Shown piece after piece: positions 1 to 10,410 of a DNA stretch of 64,000 nt (positions within the stretch are counted from its first letter, which is position 1; the number at the start of each line of letters is the position of its first letter). The notes under the pieces were generated by a model. The model was not told the origin of the DNA, did no database searches, and worked only from the letters and a program-made list of their open reading frames with translations. This DNA comes from Liopterus haemorrhoidalis (lineage: Eukaryota; Arthropoda; Insecta; Coleoptera; Dytiscidae), in assembly GCA_963971575.1 (NCBI GenBank), contig OZ020624.1:10068625-10132624 (forward strand). Reading direction: 5' to 3'. The translations under genes were made by a program, and so were the position numbers.

Positions 1-6
1 GACGAA

Positions 7-946
7 ATGACAGACAAAAACTGTGGGTTTTGTAATGACCCCGTCAATCGTAGGAACGATGCTTTTGACTGTTCAGGGCCATGTCAGAGGAAATTTCACC
101 CAAGGTGTGGCAAGATACCTGTTAACTTACTAGATTTTAGGGATACCAAAGGTTTCTACGTCATGTGCAGTCGCTGTGCTCCTAAAGGGGTTACTCCAAC
201 CCCTCCTATTAACACAGAGAATGACATCATGTCGAAACTTGAAAACATTCATAGTGATCTAGCATCAATCTCAATTTGTTAACTCTCTCGAGTTTTATGG
301 CAATGTTATTGATGATTTTAGAAAACAAATTGCAACATTGAATGAAAAAATCAAAACCTTTGCTGCTGTGGAGGGTGAACTGTCGAATATAAAAAAAGAA
401 CACCGTCTTCTGAAACTAGAAGTGAATAACCTACAACAATATTCTCGCAGGGAAAATAGAGAAATCATGCGGGCTAATGAGAAAAATAATGAAAATATTA
501 TAGATGTTGTGTCAGCCATAGGGAAATTTGTTGATTGTCCAGTTCAACAGTCAGACCTTGTTGCTTTCCATGGAGTAGCTCATCAATCTACTTCTAATAA
601 CAAGCCACGTGCCATTATTGCTAAATTTGCATCAAGAAATAAAAAGGATTCTTTCATTGGAGCATGTAGAAAGCACAAAGGTTTCAGTGGAAAAGATGTA
701 GATATTAATAACAGCGAGACTCCTATCTACGTAAACGATCATCTCACCATTCAAAACAAGGAACTACTAAGAAATGCGCGGGAGGTTTGTAGAAACAATA
801 ATTACAAATACATCTGGGTCCGAGATTGTCGTATTCTAGTGCGGAAGAATGACACTTCTCGTATTATAAATGTTGACAGTCATTTCGATTTACCAGGAGA
901 GAGTTCGAAGTTCGAAGAATTGACACGTAGATTGAATCTCTCTTAG
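7..946 (+). pseudogene. ORF1 of a PHD-finger non-LTR retrotransposon (frameshifted)
   Basis: This is the nucleic-acid-binding ORF1 protein of a CR1/jockey-type non-LTR retrotransposon, expected to coat the element RNA. Residues 1-60 form a PHD-like zinc finger (CGFC, CSGPC, H-x2-C, CSRC pattern). The second frame (338-946) has a coiled-coil heptad region, the signature LQQYSRREN and a C-terminal FP-protein-like domain (YVNDHLT, then YKYIWVRD). The two frames are separated by a stop near 282 and a one-step frame change, so the gene is broken. The same architecture recurs at 33315-34273 in this window. The matching ORF2 is probably the one at 5847-8656, with the esterase-type element at 1723-5781 lying between them. 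The left end may continue outside the window. Family is fairly sure; the pairing with 5847 is inference. Confidence 0.75.
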
Positions 947-1722
947 TTTTCTCTAAAATTGTTCATATATACAGATATTCTGCAAAATTCTGCTTAACCA
1001 CGTAATGTATAAGGCAAACCACCGTGAGTACACATTATTTATCATAGATTTTAACTAATAAGTGGTATTTTTAAAACAATTTTATAATTATACCTCTATG
1101 ATAAATATATATTAAAAGATTTCAAATTCTGGTGGTCACCTGTATACTTATTAATAAGTTTTGTCGTGTATTGACATTAGTCCAGTGGTCTAGGTACGAT
1201 ACTACGAAACGAAAGGTCATAGGTTCGAACCTTGCTACAGGCATTCATTTTAATTTTTATTCATTTTAATTTTTATTTTTTATAAATCACAACCGCAAAT
1301 TTAGACCAATTTTGACAGATCTGAACTTTGTTAATAATAGCATATAAAGATTAAATTTTAGTACCAGACTTAAAATTTTAATATTTTTAGTAAGCTTCCT
1401 CTGTTATCTTTATTGTAACCCTATTCCGTGGTTTACTCTGTGTAGTCAAATTTTTAAGTCCTCCTGACAAACCCCAGGGGGTGAAGTGTGTGTCCTCGTG
1501 CATCCCAATCCTCAAAGATACTGTTTTTAATTTTTAATTACTGACTAAACAGATATTTTTAATTTTGTTTTAACTTTTGACAACTTTGTTACTGATTTAA
1601 AAAAAAAAAATTTAATTTTTTAATTTTTTTTATTTTATTGACAAAAGAACGTAACATATTAAATTTTTACCTACGAATTAAATACTTATCTAATTTAACG
1701 ATATTTAAAAACAAACTTTAAA
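947..1722. other. Non-coding stretch: outer-element spacer, tRNA-like patch and probable 5' UTR of the next element
   Basis: No supported gene. It contains an A/B-box-like patch at about 1171-1242 (separate entry). From about 1430 there is a more GC-rich stretch (cctcctgacaaacccc, ggtgaagtgtgtgtcctcgt) followed by A/T homopolymers, which may be the 5' UTR of the element whose ORF1 starts at 1723. The exact 5' boundary of that element is not visible to me. Confidence 0.4.
1171..1262 (+). repeat. tRNA-like (SINE-type) promoter patch
   Basis: The stretch has an A-box-like TGGTCTAGGTACG and, about 35 nt downstream, a B-box-like AGGTTCGAACC, followed by T-rich DNA with two copies of cattttaatttttatt. 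The spacing suits a Pol III promoter, but no cloverleaf with a paired acceptor stem can be drawn, so it is not called a tRNA gene. Its A-box resembles the one inside HINE copies 1 and 2 (TGGTCTAGTGG at 13501 and 29848). It may be a short SINE relic. Confidence 0.4.
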
Positions 1723-2856
1723 ATGTTAACAAGGAAACAAAAACTTATAAGAAAAGAATCATCTAGCCCTAACATTAGCTATGAAACAATATTATGTGCC
1801 GAAGAATCAGACGCGAAATGCGAAATTAAAGATATAAATGTCAAACTGCAAAGCAAATTAGCTGAATTATCATTGGTTAATCAAGAACTAAATGATAAAA
1901 TCGAATCGCTAGAAATTGCTATTAAATCTTTAAAGACGGAAAACGACAGCAAATGCAGATTGATACAGGATCTACACGCAATAATAAAAACAAAATCCCC
2001 TAGTACAGCTGAATCGACGACCCAGACTGAAAACTTGAGTAAGAGTATTGGCATACAAACTGACTTTAATCTTAAATTAAAAGTAAAACCAGAGTCAAAT
2101 CCAAAGTCAGCTCGGAGCTCAACATCAACAGCTATCGCAAGTACCCAGACTGATTCCATACCGAAAGAGGAATCCAACTCAAGCAAACAAAAAACGACGC
2201 CTTCTACCCGAATTTTGTCTGAAAATGTAAAGAAAATCAAAAGAAATAAAATCGCCAATCCAAAACCACAAATTCTATTATTAGGGGACAGTCATCTACG
2301 CCACTGGAGCAAATTTGCCACAGAGCTACTTCCAGAAGCAGATGTGAATATAATTTTCAAGCCTGGGGCTACTTTATCTGACGTGACAACGAATTTAAAT
2401 AAATTAATTGAAAAATTCACCATGAAAGACTATGTCTTCATAATAGGAGGAACAAATAACTTCCCGGGAAAGGATGGAGATGTCGCAAAGATTTTCAAAA
2501 AAATCGTGGCTACCTGCAGTCACACAAATTTAATATTGAGCACGATACCTTATAGATACGATAAACCTGCTCTAAATAAAAATATCTTTTATCAGAATGA
2601 GGATTTATTTGATATTGCTGAGAGCAGTTCGAACTGTTATCTATTCGATATAAATTTTTATACTAACAGAAAATCCTACACACATCATGGATTACATTTG
2701 AATCTCTACGGAAAAGAATTTGTCATGAACAAACTGACCAACATCATCAATAGAAAAATTACGAAAGGTGATAAAGAGACCTTAACTTCGAAGCCAGGGA
2801 CTACCAGGCAATGTTTTTTAGCGACTACGGGCCATACGATCAGTGCGACTTCTTGA
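1723..2856 (+). CDS. ORF1 protein with coiled coil and SGNH-esterase-like domain
   Basis: A 377-residue ORF1. Residues about 30-85 are a leucine-rich coiled coil (repeating I/L spacing, E/K-rich), then a Ser/Thr/Lys-rich linker to about 175. From about 183 onward it has the block pattern of SGNH hydrolases: LLGDSHLRHW (Ser of GDS near residue 189), an IIGGTNNFP block near 240, and HHGLHLN near 321-327 supplying the catalytic His. ORF1 esterase domains are known in some CR1/L2-clade elements, where the chemical role is uncertain. The frame overlaps ORF2 by 46 bp, implying reinitiation or frameshift-type translation of ORF2. The start is the first ATG after an AT-rich leader. Domain call is from motifs only. 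Confidence 0.75.
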   Translation: MLTRKQKLIRKESSSPNISYETILCAEESDAKCEIKDINVKLQSKLAELSLVNQELNDKIESLEIAIKSLKTENDSKCRLIQDLHAIIKTKSPSTAESTTQTENLSKSIGIQTDFNLKLKVKPESNPKSARSSTSTAIASTQTDSIPKEESNSSKQKTTPSTRILSENVKKIKRNKIANPKPQILLLGDSHLRHWSKFATELLPEADVNIIFKPGATLSDVTTNLNKLIEKFTMKDYVFIIGGTNNFPGKDGDVAKIFKKIVATCSHTNLILSTIPYRYDKPALNKNIFYQNEDLFDIAESSSNCYLFDINFYTNRKSYTHHGLHLNLYGKEFVMNKLTNIINRKITKGDKETLTSKPGTTRQCFLATTGHTISATS

Positions 2857-5657
2857 AAGATAACCGCCGCTACAACAAGTCACCACATGTTCAGAACAAT
2901 AGCAAAAAAATCCAGATCCTTTGCATAAATGTAAGATCGGTACGAAATAAGATAAATGAGCTAGAGGCCTATCTGTATGATAAACATTTTGACGTACTAT
3001 GTATCACTGAACATTGGTTGACAGAAAATGAGATAAAAATGTTCTCCCTACTAGATTACAAAATTGCAAGCTACTCTGCAAGAACATATATGCGAGGCGG
3101 AGGAACTATGATCCTCGTTAAGAAAGATTTGGAAGCCATTCCTATATTCGACTGTCAACCCTACAATAGTGAAGCACACTGCGAAGTCTCGGCCGTTACG
3201 CTAAAACATATTAATGCCATTTTAATTAACTTATACCGACCACCTTCAGGTGATAATAATATTTTTCTAAATAATGTCGACAAAATATTGTTAGCAATAA
3301 AACTGAATAAAAATGTAATCTTCTGTGGAGATTTTAATGTTCATTTCAACACTGCAACAACGCAGGCTGTTCAGCTTGAAGACCTGTTTCAATCCTTTGG
3401 CTTAGCCTCTTGTGTTGATTTCAATACAAGAGGAGACAACCGCTTGGACAATGTCTTCTATAAACTACCAAACATTGATGCATCAACTATTCATGCATGT
3501 AAAGTTGAAACTGCCCTTGCTGACCACAGCGGAATACACTTTTATTTTACAACTCAACTGACTGATGCTGACGAATGCTCCCATGCTAATAAAAAGTATA
3601 GACCTATTACTAAAATAGGAATAAATCGTATGTACCAACAACTTGACGAAGAAAGCTGGTTGACAGTGAATAAAGACAATGGCGGTAGGGCTTTTACAGA
3701 ATTTTTCGAGAATTTTGTCAAAATTTATGAAAATAGTTTTCCCTTAAAAAAAAATAGTAAATTCAAACCCAATCAATTAACCTGGTTTAGTGAAGAAATA
3801 AAAAAAATGAGACAAACACTTATAGAAAGGAATAATCAATATTTAAATAACCCCAATGCTGTATCCCTTCGTAACAGAAATATTTTTAGAACTAAATACA
3901 GAAGTGCAATTAAGGCTGCCAAAATGACAGCCAACTCTGATTTTATAAAAAACTCTAAAAATATTTCGCGTTGCACGTGGCAAGTAATTAACGGCAACAG
4001 GCCTTCTAAACGCTCCCCAATCCTTACTACTTCTCTAACTTCAAGTGACTTCAATAATTTTTTTGTTAAAATATCTGATAATTTAACTAAAAAATTACCA
4101 AAATCAAATAATCATCCAACATCTCTTATGAATCTTTCCCTAATAAATTCATCTTTCTCCTTTTCTACCGTTTCTTGTATAGTAATGAGAGACACAATCA
4201 ATAGCCTGAAAAACAGCAACACTAGGGATTACTATGGCATCAACTTTGCCATATTAAAATCGTTAAAAGACAAAATAATAAGTCCTTTAACAAATATATT
4301 TAATAACTGTATAACATGTAACATCTTTCCAGATGAATTAAAAATTGCAACAGTGCTCCCGATATATAAGAAAGGTGATAATGATGATCCAGGAAATTAC
4401 CGCCCAATTTCACTGTTGCCAATATTTTCGAAAATATTCGAAAAGATATTGTCAACTCAAATACTCGAATACTTTGATAGTAAAAAGTTGTTCAATAAGG
4501 CACAGTTTGGATTTAGAAGCGGTAAATCAACAACAGATGCAATATCATCATTCCTTTCTGAAATATCGGGTTCCATGGAATCTAGAGAATACTGCTTGGC
4601 CACATTATTAGATCTTTCAAAAGCTTTTGATTGTGTCACCCATGAAATACTATTAGAAAAGTTAACCTTATATGGATTTGACGAGAACAGTAGCAAGTTG
4701 ATTACATCCTACTTAGAAAATAGGACACAGATTGTTTCATTTAAAAATGTCTCGTCAAATCCCTTAACGGTTACCTCGGGCGTTCCACAAGGATCAATCC
4801 TCGGTCCTCTCCTCTTCTTGATTTATATCAATGACTTCCCCTCCTACATTGGTGGAACCAGTATTTTATACGCCGATGACACAACGTTGATTGCAAGATC
4901 GCCATCACTTGTTGATGTTACCACTATTAATAACATCGCAATGCAGAGAGCTAAGTACTGGTTCGACACTAATCGACTCTCCCTAAACCTCAACAAGACC
5001 CAACAAATTCTTTTAACACTAAAACCAAACAATTTTGATAATCCGAAATCCGTGAACTTATTGGGGGTTCTAATTGATCCCAAACTCACTTGGGATCAGC
5101 ATGTCAGTGTTTTGGCAAAAAAATTGTGTTCTACAATATATTTGTTAAGAAACCTGACATCCATTGTAATTACCGACGTTCTGAGAATGGCATACTATGC
5201 ATTATTCCATTCCCAAATGACATATGGCATTACAGCATGGGGTCATTCGGCAGCAGCTAACAGAATTTTTAGTTTACAACGACGCGCAATCAGAGTAATT
5301 ACACGTTCACCCTACAGAGCTGATTGTCGCAATAATTTTATTTCTTTAGCTATAATGACTTTTCCATCCGCGGTCATGTACCATTCCCTAATTTCGACCC
5401 ATAAAAAAATATGCAGTTTTCAAACTCATGCGGAAATACACCAATACAACACAAGAGGCAGGTCGAATTTATACCCAGATTTTCTGAGACTTACTAAATC
5501 TCGTAATTGTGAGAACTTCTATGGAGTCAAACTACTTAATAAGTTACCAGTGGAACTCGGAAGTTTGGGTTATAACGAATTCAAAAAAAGGATGAAGCAG
5601 TTTTTTACTGAACATCCATTTTACTCCACAGAAGAACTATTTAAATATAAGTTTTAA
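2811..5657 (+). CDS. ORF2 polyprotein: APE endonuclease plus reverse transcriptase
   Basis: A 948-residue non-LTR polyprotein that nicks target DNA and reverse-transcribes the element RNA at the nick. The N-terminal apurinic-type endonuclease shows ILCINVRSVRNK, CITEHWL, GGGTMILV, LYRPPSG, CGDFNVH (about residue 173) and ADHSGI. The reverse transcriptase shows NYRPISLLP, AQFGFRSGKST, LLDLSKAFD, GVPQGSILGPLLFLIYIND and the catalytic LYADDTTL near residues 685-692. The C-terminal region (LLGVLIDPKLTWDQH, then RLQRR-like ILSLQRRAIR, then YNTRG) is typical of CR1/jockey-like RTs. There is no RNase H domain. The frame is unbroken, so activity is conceivable. The ATG at 2811 is inside ORF1; the true start could be any codon upstream of residue 30. 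Confidence 0.85.
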   Translation: MFFSDYGPYDQCDFLKDNRRYNKSPHVQNNSKKIQILCINVRSVRNKINELEAYLYDKHFDVLCITEHWLTENEIKMFSLLDYKIASYSARTYMRGGGTMILVKKDLEAIPIFDCQPYNSEAHCEVSAVTLKHINAILINLYRPPSGDNNIFLNNVDKILLAIKLNKNVIFCGDFNVHFNTATTQAVQLEDLFQSFGLASCVDFNTRGDNRLDNVFYKLPNIDASTIHACKVETALADHSGIHFYFTTQLTDADECSHANKKYRPITKIGINRMYQQLDEESWLTVNKDNGGRAFTEFFENFVKIYENSFPLKKNSKFKPNQLTWFSEEIKKMRQTLIERNNQYLNNPNAVSLRNRNIFRTKYRSAIKAAKMTANSDFIKNSKNISRCTWQVINGNRPSKRSPILTTSLTSSDFNNFFVKISDNLTKKLPKSNNHPTSLMNLSLINSSFSFSTVSCIVMRDTINSLKNSNTRDYYGINFAILKSLKDKIISPLTNIFNNCITCNIFPDELKIATVLPIYKKGDNDDPGNYRPISLLPIFSKIFEKILSTQILEYFDSKKLFNKAQFGFRSGKSTTDAISSFLSEISGSMESREYCLATLLDLSKAFDCVTHEILLEKLTLYGFDENSSKLITSYLENRTQIVSFKNVSSNPLTVTSGVPQGSILGPLLFLIYINDFPSYIGGTSILYADDTTLIARSPSLVDVTTINNIAMQRAKYWFDTNRLSLNLNKTQQILLTLKPNNFDNPKSVNLLGVLIDPKLTWDQHVSVLAKKLCSTIYLLRNLTSIVITDVLRMAYYALFHSQMTYGITAWGHSAAANRIFSLQRRAIRVITRSPYRADCRNNFISLAIMTFPSAVMYHSLISTHKKICSFQTHAEIHQYNTRGRSNLYPDFLRLTKSRNCENFYGVKLLNKLPVELGSLGYNEFKKRMKQFFTEHPFYSTEELFKYKF

Positions 5658-5846
5658 AAATGTAATAAAAATCTTGAAATCATATAATAATTGTATAATT
5701 AAATGTATATGTCTTGACTGACTTAAAACAGATTTAATGTAACTAAGTCAATAAATATATTATTATTATTATTATTATTATCATACAGAGAATCAATTAA
5801 TGCACATTTTCTACAATAATCTAAAATACTTTAAAATATTTTTATC

Positions 5847-8656
5847 ATGGCGCTGAAAATATATTATCAAAATGTCAGAGGTTTGAGAACTAAAACTAAC
5901 AAAATCAACTTGAATTCATTATCTTGTGACTCTAATATTATTTGTTTAACCGAGACTAATTTGGATGCTTCAATTCATGATCATGAGGTCCTGTGTAATA
6001 AATATAGTATTGTGAGACGTGATAGAAGTGCGGAAAATTCCTCCAAACTAAGTGGAGGTGGTGTTCTGATAGGGATTCTTAACGGTATATCATATCAAGT
6101 AAATAATAATTGGTGCAGTGGAGCTGAGGATATGTGGATTACAGTCGATTTAAGCATGACTCTCTATAAAAGCAAACTGCACGTTTTTTGCGTCTATTTA
6201 CCCCCAGATAATTTAAAGTCCGCTATGAACATGTTTTTGAATAAATTGTGTACCATTCGGTTCCTGACAATGATTATTTTGTTATCTGTGGTGATTTTAA
6301 TCTCCCTAATTTACAATGGAATGAAGGTGGTGATATATATTTTAATACCTGTAGTGCAGTATCAAACGATTTGGTTGACTGTATATCATATTGCAATTTT
6401 TCACAATTTAATTTTGTTTTAAACCATAATAAAAAAACTCTCGACTTGATGTTAAGTAATGTTGAATCTGTAATAGTGAATGAATGTAGTGATCCTTTAA
6501 CTAAAGTTGATCTCCATCATCCGCCACTGGAAATTTATTTAAATATATCAGTTTTAAAAAGCCTGAATGAAAATACTAAAGATATCTTATTGTATAAAAA
6601 AGCTCATTATAATAAAATAAATTCAACATTACTAAACATTGATAGGGATCTCGAATTCCAAAATTTAAATATTGATGATTTAGTTGAGAAATTCTATCAT
6701 GTATTGTATTGTGTTATTAACGAGTTTGTGCCTATAAAACATCCTAGGAAAGAATCATATTCTGTATGGTATACTAAAGAATTAATTAATTTAATAAAAA
6801 AGAAACATAAAGCTCGATTAAAATTTAAACGTTTCAAATCTAATAATTATTATGATAATTTTGCATTGTTGAGAAAAAGTGTTAAAGTTCTTACTAAAAA
6901 ATGCTATGAAAATTATATACAAAATGTTGAGAATGACATACCAAATAACACAAAGAAGTTCTGGTCGTACATATCGAACGTTAAAAAAACAAATATGCCA
7001 AATGTTGTTAAATATAACGGCTCTAGTTCTAAAAATGGTATGGACATAGTTAACTACTTCTCAGATTACTTCACTTCCGTTTTTGTTAAATCTTCAAACG
7101 ATCCTGTTCTTGCAGATATCAACTCATTAGATGCAATGACAGATAGCTTAGCTTATATTAAAGTTGATGAGATACAGGTGTATGATGTAATTGGAGGGAT
7201 TGATTCAGCCAAAGGAGCAGGATATGATAACATTCCAGGAATTTTTATAAAAATTGTTCTGCTTAAGTGCTCCACTAACAAAATTTTTTAATAAATCTTT
7301 AAGTGAAGGTTGCTTCCCATTGTATTGGAAGAAGGCAATTGTTGTTCCAATTTTTAAAAGCGGTGATCGAAATTTGGTTAATAACTACAGGCCAATTTCA
7401 AAGTTATGCATATTTGAAAAAAAATTTGAACGTATAGTTTATGATGTATTATTAAATTTTGTAAGGAAAATGATTAACGTTAACCAACATGGCTTTTTCC
7501 CGCGCAGATCTGTTGATACAAACCTAACAATTTATATTGACTTCATTCTCAAGTCGATGGATGATGGAGTGCAAGTCGATGCCATTTATACAGATTTCAG
7601 TAAAGCATTTGATACAATAGATCACAATATTTTACTATCTAAACTTGCTGTCACTGGCATAAATGGTCGCCTTTTTCAATGGTTCAAGTCTTACTTGAGT
7701 GATCGTGAACAGTGTGTCGTAACCAAAGGATTCACTTCAAGATTTGAAAAGATTAGCTCTGGAGTTCCACAGGGGTCTCATTTAGGACCTCTGCTTTTTA
7801 TAATTTTTATAAATGATATTTCTCAGTGTTTTTCAAATTCTAAATTTGTAATGTTTGCTGATGATTTGAAGTTATTTTTAGAAGTTAAAACCACAAATGA
7901 TTGTATCAGTATGCAACGTGATGTTGACAAATTACAGGAATTTGTTTAAAAAATAAGTTAAAATTAAATTTGTCTAAATGTTTCAAAATTTCATTTACCA
8001 GGAACAGAAATGTAATAAATTATAATTATAAGATTCATGATACTCCCATCTCAAATGTTAACGAAATTAGGGATCTAGGTGTTACATTGGATTCTAAATT
8101 AATATTCAATGTACATATTAACAATATTGTAAAGAAGGCATATCAGATGTTGGGATTTATAAGGAGAATGAGCGAACCCTTCAAAAATAGTTCTACGGTA
8201 TTCTCTCTTTACTTCACTTTAGTACGTACTCACTTAGAATTTGCCTCAATGTGCTGGTCTCCTCAATATTTCACATATATAAATCGTATTGAAAAAATTC
8301 AAACTAAATTCCTAAAATATTGCGATTTTAAATTTCCAAATAACAATAACCATTCGTTACTATCTATGGAGAACAGACGTACTTTACTTGACATGACTTT
8401 TCTTTATAAAATTCTTAATAATAAAATTGATTGCCCTGAGCTACTCGCCTTGCTAAGTTTTCGCGATCCCCCTTATCCGACCAAAAGTAATGATCTATTT
8501 TGTTTACCATTTAATAGGACTAATTATGCTTATAATTCTCCCATTAATAGAATATGTTTCATGTTCAACAAACTTTCAACTTCCGAATCATTTCCCGACA
8601 TTTTCGACACGAGTATAAATGTTTTTAAGAAATCTCTAAATAAAATCTTACATTAA
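5847..8656 (+). pseudogene. ORF2 (endonuclease-RT), broken by frameshifts
   Basis: This non-LTR ORF2 opens with KIYYQNVRGLRTK, the start of an APE-type endonuclease (CLTETNL, then CGDFNLPNLQW after a frame change near 6245). The RT portion has NYRPISKLCIFEKKFE, NQHGFFPRRSVDTNL, IYTDFSKAFDTIDHN, SGVPQGSHLGPLLFIIFIND and the catalytic MFADDLKLF (about 7853-7880). Frames change near 6245, 7265 and 7950, and a stop follows KLQEFV, so at least three lesions kill it. The last segment (7970-8656) holds RDLGVTLDSKL and the C-terminal RIEKIQTKFLKY motif. It is close in sequence to the ORF2 at 34266-41027 and to the relic at 41976-47218. Confidence 0.8.
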
Positions 8657-8923
8657 TTCTCTTATTACATAATTCTGGACTATCTTACATAAATACCTTA
8701 AATAAATTATAACATTCTTGATTTATATGGTTTTACAACTTTATCTAACTTGTATACACGAAATTTTGTATAATATGTAATTTGTTTATATTTTATTGTT
8801 TTATGTATTACTGATTCGAATATTTAATTTAATTTTATATGTTTTCTGTGCTACACTATTATTGGGATTCCTCCTGTTGTGTAGCCTATTTTTGTAAATA
8901 AATAAATAAATAAATAAATTTCT
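5847..8923 (+). mobile_element. 3' part of a PHD-type non-LTR element (ORF2, 3' UTR, AAAT tail)
   Basis: ORF2 fragments are followed by a 270-bp AT-rich 3' UTR (with the landmark gtgctacactattattggg near 8851) and a tail of AAAT repeats at 8894-8920. The same 3' UTR landmark, diverged, occurs at 47290-49040, identifying the element at 41976-49047 as the same family. With ORF1 at 7-946 it would make one element split by the 1723-5781 insertion. Confidence 0.7.
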
Positions 8924-9529
8924 GACCAGTCCGAATCCCATTACTTCCTCATCATATTAAACATTATTATTATTAGATAGTAAAACGATCTCAACAGAAT
9001 TCGCTTTACTAACACCCTCTGTCGAACTTGAAAAAAAAAAACTGACAATATAAATTGCTATTTCAGTATTTGGTAAAACGATTTAAGTAGGCTTGAATCA
9101 TTTTACTGCAAGATACTAAGAACAATACTGATGGATACCCATTCAGATGGAGAGAGATTCGCTGTTTTACTTATCTTAAGACTAAAAAATTTTCCTAGAG
9201 CAATTAACTTTCAAGCAAATTTTCTCGAAACTTTAAATTATGCGTTTAAATCCTCTTACTTCTAGGCTCCTCAAGCGTTGTCAGCTTTAACCAGTAGCGT
9301 AGATGAGGAGGGGCACTTCAGGTCTATAGCAATGAAAAAAAAAATGCTTTTTGATCATTTTTTTTTATACAAACTTACTGTTCTTTTAAAAACCTTTTAA
9401 AACTATACCTATTAAAACCAATACTAGGCAAGGTTTCCTAGTTTGGCGTACCATATGCTCTGTTTGTACGCCAAGTGACACCAAGCGGACAAAATCTCAT
9501 GAGGCAAGTAACTGTTTATTATAATGCGG
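8924..9529. other. Non-coding, nothing identified
   Basis: AT-rich DNA between the AAAT tail of the preceding element and the 170-bp tandem array. I see no coding frame with recognisable content, and no inverted ends. A short A-run and T-run pair occurs near 9340-9365. Confidence 0.5.
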
Positions 9530-10410
9530 ATGGGAACGCATGTAAAGAACAATATTTATTTTCCCATGCGTTCTTATTCAAATAAGAGAATGATTAATGA
9601 TTGTGGAATGAGAAACTGCGCTGAATCAGGAAAGAAATGCATGGAAGAATTTTTTTCCCATGCATTCCTATCCAAATGACAATGATCGTGGAATGAGACT
9701 GCGCTGCATGTGGAAAGAAATGCATGGAAGAATTATTCTTTCATACGTTCCTATCCAAATAAGAGAATGATCGTGGAATGAGAGATAGCGCTGAATCAGG
9801 AAAGAAATGCATGGAAGAATTTTTTCCCCATGTGTTCCTATTCAAATGAGAATGATCGTGGAATGATACTGCTCTGAATGTGGAAAGAAATGCATGGAAG
9901 AATTATTCTCCCATACGTTCCTATCCAAATAAGAGAATTATCGTGGAGTGAGAGATTGTGCTAAATCAGGAAAGAAATGCATGGAAGAATTTTTTTCCCA
10001 TGCATTCCTATCCAATTGAGAATGATCGTGGAATGAGACTGCGCTGCATGTGGAAAGAAATGCATGGAAGAATTATTCTCCCATACGTTCCTATCCGAAT
10101 AAGAGAATGATCGTGGAATGAGAAATAGCGCTGAATCAGGAAAGAAATGCATGGAAGAATTTTTTTCCCATGCATTCCTATCCAAATGAGAATGATCGTG
10201 GAATGAGACTGCGCTGCATGTGGAAAGAAATGCATGGAAGAATTATTCTCCCATACGTTCCTATCCAAATAAGAGAATGATCGTGGAATGAGAGATAGCG
10301 CTGAATCAGGAAAGAAATGCATGGAAGAATTTTTTCCCATGCATTCCTATCCATATGAGAATGATCGTGGAATGAGACTGCACTGAATGTGGAAAGATAT
10401 GCATTATTCT
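9530..10410. repeat. Tandem array, exact 170-bp period, hairpin in each unit
   Basis: The landmark ctgaatcagg recurs at 9621, 9791, 9961 (one change), 10131 and 10301, exactly 170 bp apart, so there are about five units. Each unit consists of two diverged half-units of about 85 bp, both containing tgatcgtggaatgaga and ggaaagaaatgcatggaagaa. In the first half-unit AATGCATGG is followed, after about 13 nt, by CCATGCATT, a perfect 9-bp stem. In the second half-unit the right arm is altered (cccatacgttcc). Open frames here on the minus strand are by-products of the repeat. It looks like a short satellite block or the tandem core of an element. Confidence 0.9.

Larger units (their letters stand above)
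1723..5781 (+). mobile_element. Near-intact non-LTR retrotransposon with esterase-type ORF1 and (TTA)n tail
   Basis: Two long uninterrupted frames (ORF1 1723-2856, ORF2 2811-5657) are followed by a short 3' UTR and a (TTA)n tail at about 5760-5781. No stop or frameshift breaks either frame, unlike nearly every other element here, so this is the youngest-looking coding element in the window. It sits between ORF1 (7-946) and ORF2 (5847-8656) of another family, which suggests it inserted into that element's spacer. I could not identify a clean target duplication. The 5' end lies somewhere between about 950 and 1723. Related 5'-truncated fragments lie at 51758-52722 (minus) and 53044-53940 (plus). 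Confidence 0.75.

Noticed and set aside
9961..10340. Overlapping minus-strand frames in the tandem array (MHFFPDSALFLIP-type repeats)
   Set aside because: They follow the 170-bp repeat period and exist because 170 allows long stop-free stretches in one frame; no protein family.
9530..10410. CRISPR-like array
   Set aside because: The repeats are contiguous 170-bp units without unique spacers, in a eukaryotic context.
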